Shown piece by piece: positions 56,807 to 64,000 of a stretch of 64,000 bases of DNA. Position numbers and translations under genes: made by a program. Within the stretch, counting starts at the first letter, position 1. Each line of letters starts with the position of its first letter. Origin of the DNA: Diogma glabrata (taxonomy: Eukaryota > Arthropoda > Insecta > Diptera > Cylindrotomidae); NCBI GenBank assembly GCA_963693315.1, contig OY856186.1, forward strand, positions 134,422,428 to 134,486,427. Reading direction: 5' to 3'. Under the pieces are notes generated by a model. The model searched no databases. It saw nothing but the letters and a program-made list of their open reading frames with translations, and had not been told where the DNA came from.

Positions 56807-57400
56807 AAATAATAAATTTGATTTATTTCTATTCGAATGAAAATGTGGGATTCGATAGTTGTACGATTGACTGAATCAAGAAAAGGGCGGAACAATCACG
56901 AAACCTCAGTGAGAGCTCAGACTTTTATTTAATATCTATAAAAGAAATGGTAGCAAGCTAATTTATTAGTCAGTTTATTTTACTACAGACTCTAGTTTGT
57001 AAATTAAGACCATGCTCTTTGAAGATCTAATTACTTAAGCCGCATTTAGACTATTGCAGAACTCTGCAATATTTCTGCAATAGTCGTGCAATGGTAGTGT
57101 GTAAAATATTCATTGCAGAAAAGTTTGGCAATGAACTCATTGCAAAACATTGCAATGAGTCATTGCAATGATTTGAAATGAGTTCATTGCCATACTTTTC
57201 TGCAATAAATATTTTACACACTTCCATTGCAGAAATATTGCAGAGTTCTGCAATAGTCTAATTGCGGCTTTAGAGTTATATACTCTGTTGGTCCTCACTG
57301 AGGTCTCGTGATTGTTCTGCTCTTTTCTCGATTCAGTCAATCGTACAACTATCGAATCCCACATTTTCATTCGAATAGTAATAAATCAAATTTATTATTT
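56807..57400. mobile_element. Foldback with a nested MITE at its centre
   Basis: The outer arms 56807-~56930 and ~57283-57400 pair (AAATAATAAATTTGATTTAT, GATAGTTGTACGATTGACTG). Between them lies the MITE at 57038-57269. The short minus-strand frame across this region follows the arms and is not a gene. Confidence 0.7.
57038..57269. mobile_element. Harbinger-type MITE (TTA target)
   Basis: Ends AGCCGCATTTAGAC / AGCCGCAATTAGAC (inverted), then CTATTGCAGA. It is flanked by TTA (57035-57037, 57270-57272). The whole 232 bp is a near palindrome containing many TTGCAATG/CATTGCAA motifs. The TTA duplication suggests a PIF/Harbinger relative. Confidence 0.7.
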
Positions 57401-57404
57401 ATAT

Positions 57405-60400
57405 CGGAGGTAGTGAAATTCGAAATGCGACGTCCTGCTGCCTGGGTAATGCCAACAAAATTAGGTTCGTGTATCAGAGACAAGCAGGGCAAAGATTGCT
57501 TAGTCAATGACGCTACATCACGGCAAATTGGTGCCTTTAAACCAATGTGACCCAAGCGTCTGTTCTCCATGTTAGGGGCGTCTGTCTTGGATCAAGCGTC
57601 TTGCTATATAAACGTGTAAAAAGGTTGTTTCTGATAACCTTAAGATGCAGAACGGAACCGTTCACGACAATTTGGGTTGGGCCTAAGGTTAACACCCTAA
57701 CCCCGGAAAAAAACTATTTTGTTAAATTTGGAAATCAGAGGAAGAATAACAGAACCCGACAAAACAACAGAATTTTACCTGGACGTGAAAAAGGACCAGA
57801 CTACCGAATCGGAACGTGGAATGTGCGCAGCCTGAGCGCTGCTGATGCTCTTATAAGTCTAAAAACAGAGGCTGAAAGGTATAGATGGATATCATAGCTC
57901 TGCAAGAAATTAGACAGCCAATAATCGGAAAACAAGATTTGGATAGTCACTCTTTATAGTATAGTGGTCATCCTTCTCGAAGAGAATTTGGAACTGGTTT
58001 TCTTGTGGGTGCACGTATACAAGAAGCCGTGATGAAATTCATCCCGGTCAATGCGAGGATCTGCTATCTAAGGGTACGCGGTACATACAACAATATTTCT
58101 CTTATTGCCGTGCATGCACCTACTGAAGCTAAAACCATCGACGAGAAGGATAATTTCTACATAGCACTGGAAGAGGTTATGAAACAAACACCAACACGCG
58201 ACTTCATTATGGTTCTTGGTGACTTTTATGGGCAGGTTTGAAGAGATATCTCTTATGGAAATGTGGTGGGTCCCAACAGCCTGCATTTGAACTCGAATGA
58301 TAATGGTGAGAGAATGACTGAGTTTGCATTATCAAATAACTTGAGAATTGCCAGTACTTTCGTCCCGCATCGATCGATTCATAAGCAGACTTGGGTCTCA
58401 CCAAATGGAAACACTCGTAATCAAATTGATAACGTACTGGTAACAGCACGTTCCTTTTCGAGTGTTCTGGATGTGCGATCCTTTAGAGGTGCATACATTG
58501 GAAGTGATCACTTCCTTGTATGTGCTAAAATAAGGTTCCACTTTCCAAATCCAGGCATTCCAAAATTAATTCAACGGAAACGTTTTAACATCTCATCACT
58601 AAAGAATGCTGAAACAGAAGAGAGATATCGAAACCACATTACTGGAACGTTGGAGAAATCAGAAACCGTTAATGGAGACGTCGATAAGTCATGGTATTTA
58701 CTCAGGGATGCTGTCTTAAGCGCTGCTGAGGGAATACTTGGACGACCACAAAACCAATCCCAGAAGCCATGGATGGATCAAGCATGTCTTGATGCTATTC
58801 AATACAAAAGAGATTGCTATCTGAAATGTCTACAAGGACGCAAAACCAGGTCCACGAAGAAGATCTATAAACTGGCAAGACAAGCCGTTACAAAGCTATG
58901 TAGACGAACGAAGAGAGAATGGTGGAAGAGAAAGTGTGAGGAGATTGAAAGCTTCAATAAGGAACATCAATCGCGTAACTTCTTTCAACAGGTTAAAACC
59001 TTAAAGAAGGGCCCTCAAACTAGATCGACTGCTATTCAAAACGAAGATGGGGAGCTACAAGTAGACCTTAAAAATATTTTAGATACTTGGGCCGCTTATT
59101 TTGAGAAACTTCTCAACTTAAGTGACCAGCAACAAGTCGGACGACGAGCAAAGCTTATTCGTGCGTCAAAGGTACATATAGACGAACTCACCAAAGAGGA
59201 ATTCGAAGCGGCGCTGTCAAAATTAAAATGCAATAAAGCACGTGGTATCGACGATATAACATCCGAAATGATTGTACATGGCGGTGAAACTCTATCCTTA
59301 AGATTGTTTGAACTTATTCAAATGATCTGGCGGACTGAAACATGCCACAGGACTGGAACTCAGCTTTGCTTATACCAATCCATAAAAAAGGTAATCGCTT
59401 ACAATGTGCAAACTACAGGGGAATTGCTCTACTCTGCATAGCATATAAGATCTTTTCCAACATTTTGCTAGCCAAAATCAATCCTTTTGCTGAACAACTG
59501 TTTGGAGAATATCAGTGCGGCTTCCGGCAAGGCCGAGGTACCACCTATGCACTTTTCTCGATAAAGATGATTTTGAAAAAGTGTCGATAGTTCAACATAC
59601 CTGTGTACCAACTCTTCATTGATTTCAGGCAGGTCTACGACTCTCCCGAACGAGATACTCTATGGTTTACTATGGTGTCAATGGGAATCCCTGGTAAACT
59701 GGTATCAATATGCAAAATGACAGTACAGAACTTTCATGCTGTGTACGAGTAGAGAACGAAATATCAAAGTTTTTTAATGTCGACTCCAGTTTAAGACAAG
59801 GTGATGCTATCTCTCCTATACTGTTTAATCTAGCCTTGGAATATGTGTGCCGTCAAAAGAAACTACCGACTAACAACAACATCTTGTCAATAAACTCAGT
59901 ACAGATGATCGCGTACGCTGATGATGTTGTCATCCTCGGCCGAAGTGAAGCTGTTATGAGTGAGACTTTCAAGTCGGTTGAGAGTGGTGCTAGGAAAATT
60001 GGTCTTCAAATTAACTATGATAAAACCAAACATATGAATGTTTCAAGAGAGGCTGAGAAGAAAGATTTGATGTGCGGCGATGAAAGAATTGAGGGAGTTG
60101 AATCTTTTAAATATTTGGGATCAATGCTTGACTCAAACAACAGCATACTTACAGATATAACAGCTTGAATCGCTGGAGGTAATCGAATTAAACTTCTTCT
60201 TGGATCACCGTATGTATCCACTAACACCAAACTCAAGTTACACAAGACGTTGATTAGACCGGGGGTGATGTATGGGTCACAAACGTGGACCTTTACACAA
60301 AACGACGAATCGCATTTATCTGTGTTTGAGCGTAAGATCGTACGTTTCATATTTGGTCCACTTAAGACAGACGATGGAGAGTACAGAACGCGATATAACG

Positions 60401-60718
60401 TTGAGATCAGAGACCTTCTTGAGGGTCCAGATATAATAGGTTGTATCCGTTCAAACAGGATTGCTTGGTTTGGGCATGTTCTACGAGCCGATTCACGGTC
60501 TGGAATGATTAGAAAAATTTACGTTAGTACCCCAGGTAGTGGGCGACCGCGAGGTAGACCACGACTGCAATGGTAGACTGACGTAATAAACGACCTTAAA
60601 AAAATCGGCTGCCATGGTAATTATGTCGCTGTTGCGACAATGACCGAGGTGAATATTCGAAGCTGATTAGCCTGGCAACGCTCCTACATGGAGCATGAAC
60701 GCCGTTAAAAAAAAAAAA
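57405..60718 (+). mobile_element. RTE-type LINE, near full length
   Basis: About 3.3 kb, the usual length of RTE elements, with a 5' leader (57405-57780), one ORF (endonuclease plus reverse transcriptase) and a short A run at 60706-60718. Composition is visibly less AT-rich than the flanks. Frameshifts and stops make it inactive, but it is younger-looking than the copy at 1.8-3.8 kb. Confidence 0.8.
57770..60680 (+). pseudogene. RTE endonuclease/reverse transcriptase, broken
   Basis: Endonuclease: YRIGTWNVRSLSAADALISL at the start, a frameshift near 57888 into IALQEIRQP, GTGFLVGARIQEAVMKFIPV, ISLIAVHAPTEAKTIDEKD, then GDFYGQV, where the family has GDFN, and a stop at 58240. It closes with NQIDNVLVTARSFSSV and the intact YIGSDHFLV. 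A linker of ~300 codons (58560-59330) leads to the RT: KLKCNKARGIDDITSEM, a frameshift near 59340, LLIPIHKKGNRLQCANYRGI and CGFRQGRGTT. The palm follows as LFIDFRQVYDS in the next frame, then RQGDAISPILFNLALEYV and an intact YADD (AYADDVVILGRS). The C terminus has GRPRGRPRLQW, then a stop. Stops also lie at 59588 and 60166. Confidence 0.85.
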
Positions 60719-60805
60719 AGATAGTTTTGACTATTAAACAGTAAACTGCACCGTTTTCACGAACTAACATTTACATTTTTGATGTTTTTTGTAGCAGATA
60801 TCACG

Positions 60806-61091
60806 ATTTTTTGTAGTTTATTGATATGATAAGTATTAGTTAATAATTATGGGTTTACAATAATTAGTTAATAATTATGGGTTTGCGACATACAGCTATT
60901 ACGACGATTGCGGTTTTTGTCATTAAAATAAAAAGATCTAGCTGGTATAATTCGATTCGCTAATTACCTCGCTAGATTACAAATAAAGCAATAAATATTA
61001 CCTAAATATTACCAACACAAACACATAGTAAGACATATCGCTTACACCATAATATTTTCAATAAAAAGAAATGCCGTTTTTTCGATTTCTA
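60806..61091. other. No gene seen
   Basis: AT-rich; TTAGTTAATAATTATGGGTT is repeated in tandem at 60837-60886. Confidence 0.4.
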
Positions 61092-61242
61092 AAGCAATCT
61101 ACAGACCTACAATCAATTTGTCAATCAATTCGAAAACGAAAATAAACGAAATAAATTGTAGTGTAAAAATTCCCTAAATTTTGTTTCGTTTATTTTCGTT
61201 TTCAATTGATTGACAAATTGATTGTAGGTCTGTGGTTTGCTT
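61092..61242. repeat. 151-bp palindromic element
   Basis: CAGACCTACAATCAATTTGT at 61102 pairs with its inverse ending at 61232, and pairing extends through AAAACGAAAATAAACGAAA. The loop is about 25 nt. Flanking AAGCAA/TTGCTT also pair. MITE-like; no clear target duplication. Confidence 0.7.
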
Positions 61243-61299
61243 AAACTTTAAATTTTTAGAAAAGTTGTTGTATACCCAGAAACATTATATAATACACCC

Positions 61300-62360
61300 C
61301 GATTTCTTGTTGTAGGGTCTAATCATCGGCACATTACGGAATAATTTTTCAAACAAATTTAATTTAAAGTAGAGATCGAATATTTTGCGAAACGTATTGA
61401 CATCTAAAAATGCATGAGAACACATATTTCGATTCAGTCATTCCAAGAAAAAAATAAATTATAAAAAAAGTTTTATAACAACCATACACACATAAACCTA
61501 AACACATTCTATTTTAAAAAATCTGTTTTATCTAGGACTTTTTTACAGATCATTTACAAAGCTGAAATTACATTTGATGATATTTGCTTAGACAAATCTT
61601 TATTAGCTAGTATATGAATCACCCTATAAATGTTCAAAAATACATGAAAACACATATTTCTAATCAATCATTCACAGTAAAAGCATAGGTAAAAGAGCAA
61701 TGGTAATTGGTAATAATGTTTTTATGACAACCGACACACCTAAGTCTAAACGCAATCCTTTTACAAAAAACATTTTAACTAAGACACAGAATCAGAGTTA
61801 AATTTTTTAAATTCTAGAAAAAGATATTGCAACCCGCGAAAAATTATTTGGGATAAAAGCGCTAAATAATATACCTGAATCTTTTATGTTGGGGTCTAAT
61901 AATCGGCACATTATGTTATAGCTTTTTAAACAAATTAAATTTTAAGTGGATCCCGAAAAATTTAAGGAAATATTCAGTCATTCGGATTAAAAGAACAAAT
62001 TACAACAATTTTTTATAACAACCTACAAGTAAGTCTAAACCTAAACACATTCCTTTTTAAAAAATTTGTCTTAGCAAAGACCGTTTTACGCAGAATCAGA
62101 GGTAAATTTACATTTGATAATATTTTTGTAGACAAATCTTTATTAGCTAGTATCAGAATCAGCCTGTCCAAAAATGCATCAAAATTCAAAACACATATTT
62201 GTATTCTTTTGTTATACGCAGTGAGAGATCAAATAATAATGTTTTTATGTGAACCTTGTGTCAGCAAACCAAACAAATTCCTTTTTAAAAAAAGTGCCCT
62301 AGCTAAAGCTTGTAAATTACGCAAAATCAGTATTATTAAATTTACATTTTAAATTTACAA
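61300..62360 (+). repeat. Diverged tandem repeat, ~550-575-bp units
   Basis: GGGTCTAAT.ATCGGCACATTA occurs near 61316 and 61890; ACAAATCTTTATTAGCTAGTAT near 61590 and 62131. Within each unit a half-length repeat is visible (ACACATATTT blocks and CTAAACCTAAACACATTC-like blocks near 61490, 61735, 62035 and 62265). Confidence 0.65.
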
Positions 62361-62806
62361 TAGATGGCTTTAAGATTTTTTTTCATTTAAGAGAAAAATG
62401 AAAATGTCTCAAAAAAGTTTCTTATTGAATTTTCAGTTTTAAATAATCGTTTTCAAAATTTTATGTTTTAACAAATTTGCTTTACTGCCTTTTATTTAAA
62501 ATTCATTTCATATTGAAATTTAAAGGTGAGTTTAAGTTAATAACTTGTTATGAGTTTATATTAAATGGAACAAAATTAGATTAAAACATTATTTTAAGGT
62601 TATGTCTACTAGGTTAAGCGTAAATAAGCAAAGTGGTAATAGCTATTTTTTCACGAATAGCGATCTGCCGCATCGCTTTGATTATTATGATTACACTGTG
62701 CGACAAATGGTAGGGGTCTGTGATCCGCTGGGGTTCTAACTACCGGAAAAGTTATATCGGTTAAAAAGTTACACGTATCCCAGCGTTTCGCTAGGTCACG
62801 TCTAGG
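62361..62806. other. No gene seen
   Basis: AT-rich spacer; a GC-richer stretch at 62660-62800 has no recognisable element or frame. Confidence 0.3.
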
Positions 62807-64000
62807 AATCGAGATATATCGATTTGAAGTTAGCATGTATCATATAGGGGAAATAGTCACGTTTTGGGGACATAACTCGAGAACGACTAGTTCTATTTTA
62901 CTAAAACAAATTTAGAAAAATTAAGAATTACAATTCTTTTAGTCTACTTATACACTATTTCCTTACATAATCAACAGTTTCGCAGTTATAAATAAATTTA
63001 TGAAGAAAAAAAATAATTTTTTGCCTAAAAAATAAAAAAATTGTATTTTAAAAAATCATAAAAAATTCAAAACGGCAAAAAGTGTGAAGTCTTATTACTT
63101 TGACGTAAAGTCACATAATCTGTGCACAAATCGAGACTTAGATCATGAAAATCGATGAACGCATTTTGCTTTTATTCACAATTAACTAAAGGTATCTCAT
63201 TTTGACAAAAATATTGATTTTTCATAGAAATTTTTTTTTAATATTTTTACTGGAATAAACTCCAAAATTTATTGTTTTAAATGTATTTGGACATGTGTCT
63301 TTGTGTATTAATTTTATTTTTTTTTACTTTTTTATTTATTATTTTCTATTTTTTATTATTTTATTTTTTATTTATTTATTTTATTTTATTATTTTTAGTA
63401 TAATTTAAATTTATATTTTTATTATATTTTATCATATTTTATTATATTATTATTATTATTGTTTATTATTATTATTATTTATTATCATTATTATTTATTA
63501 TTATTATTTATTATTGTTTATTAGTATTATTATTATTATTTATTATTCATTGTTTGTTATTATTATTTATTATTATTTTTTATTGTTTATTTATTATTTC
63601 ATATTTATTTATTACTTGTTTATTATTTATACATTATTTATTTATTATTTATTTTATTTATTTATTAAATTTTTTTATTTTACATTTTTATTATATTTTT
63701 ATTATATTTTTATTTTATTATTTTTATTATTTTTTTATTTTACTTTATTATTTTTATTTCATTTATTTATTTATTTTATTTTTTTTGTATTTCTTATTTA
63801 TTTAATTTTAATTTGTTTATTTTTCCGTTACTTTTTCAGTATAGTATATCAGTAAATTAAAGGAATTGTAATTCTTAATTTCTAAATTTGTTTCAGCAAA
63901 ATCGGACTAGTAGTTCTCGAGTTATGTCAAAAAAAGAACCCCAAACGTGACAATTTCCCCTATGAGATACTTACTAACTTCAAATCGATATATCTCGATT
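62807..64000. mobile_element. Long inverted repeat around TTA-rich DNA, cut by window end
   Basis: The left arm 62807-~62955 and right arm ~63840-64000 are inverted copies: AATCGAGATATATCGATTTG, ATAGGGGAAAT, ACATAACTCGAGAAC and AAACAAATTTAGAAA. The right arm runs to the last base of the window, so the true ends lie beyond. Between them 63310-63830 is almost pure TTA/TTTAT repeat; the Phe/Ile/Tyr-rich frames there (63514-63855) are artefacts. Confidence 0.7.

Larger units (their letters stand above)
56540..60805. mobile_element. Outer inverted repeat enclosing the RTE element
   Basis: The left arm ~56540-56622 and right arm ~60722-60805 are inverted copies (GTGCAGTTTACTGTTTAATA, GTCAAAACT; ACATCAAAAATGTAAAT). 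They could be the ends of a TIR element into which the foldback and the RTE later inserted. No target duplication was resolved. Confidence 0.5.

Noticed and set aside
63514..63855. 113-codon and 83-codon frames rich in Phe, Ile, Tyr
   Set aside because: They are the TTA/TTTAT low-complexity tract read in frame; no start context or domain.
1..64000. CRISPR array, tRNA or rRNA genes
   Set aside because: No regularly spaced identical repeats with unique spacers, no cloverleaf with good A/B boxes and no rRNA-like stretch were seen by eye; a covariance-model scan could not be run.

Overview
The window looks like an AT-rich animal genome, most likely insect. The evidence is short introns (57-90 nt), and Helitron, hAT, PIF/Harbinger, piggyBac-type, Tc1, RTE, CR1-like, Jockey/I-like and Ty3/gypsy elements packed into one locus. 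No bacterial operon, tRNA, rRNA or CRISPR array was seen. No complete, convincing host gene is present. The best host-gene hint is an exon-like stretch at 1572-1703. Nearly everything else recognisable is a transposable element, and almost every element is broken by mutation or by a later insertion.

Layout. 0-5 kb: exon-like signals, then a 5'-truncated RTE retrotransposon on the minus strand. 5-9.1 kb: dispersed repeats, a tandem duplication and a foldback element with 348-bp arms. 9.3-14.5 kb: a second foldback, then a 2.6-kb element with ~500-bp terminal inverted repeats carrying a spliced, degraded gene, then a Tc1-type MITE whose empty site is preserved elsewhere in the window. 15-20 kb: AT-rich satellites, one copy of a GGGTTCCGT-family repeat and a probable LTR with primer-binding site. 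20.7-27.7 kb: a probable Helitron holding a piggyBac-type MITE, a larger GGGTTCCGT-family repeat with a ~290-bp tandem array, a solo LTR and a hAT MITE. 27.7-35 kb: remnants of a CR1-like element, a Ty3/gypsy integrase, a Tc1 transposase and ~640-bp diverged repeats.

35.4-44 kb: one Jockey/I-like LINE split by two hAT elements, each bounded by an exact 8-bp target duplication. The first hAT itself holds a CR1-like LINE and another LINE fragment. 44.4-53.7 kb: three copies of one ~490-bp MITE (termini CAGCCAAATTCTGTAAC, 3-bp CAG-like duplications). Each copy was later hit by something different: a poly-A retro-insertion with satellite DNA, a Harbinger transposon, and a Helitron plus a ~0.7-kb gene-like segment. 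54-64 kb: small hairpin elements, a near-complete RTE element, tandem repeats, and a long inverted repeat around TTA-rich DNA at the window edge.

The genes do not work together as a pathway. The value of the window is a layered insertion history that can be dated relatively from target duplications and empty sites. The most promising undescribed items are the long-TIR element with its unknown gene (10.9-13.6 kb), the CAG-duplicating MITE family, and gene-like fragments of unknown identity at 44.8, 47.8-51.2 and 53.0-53.4 kb.
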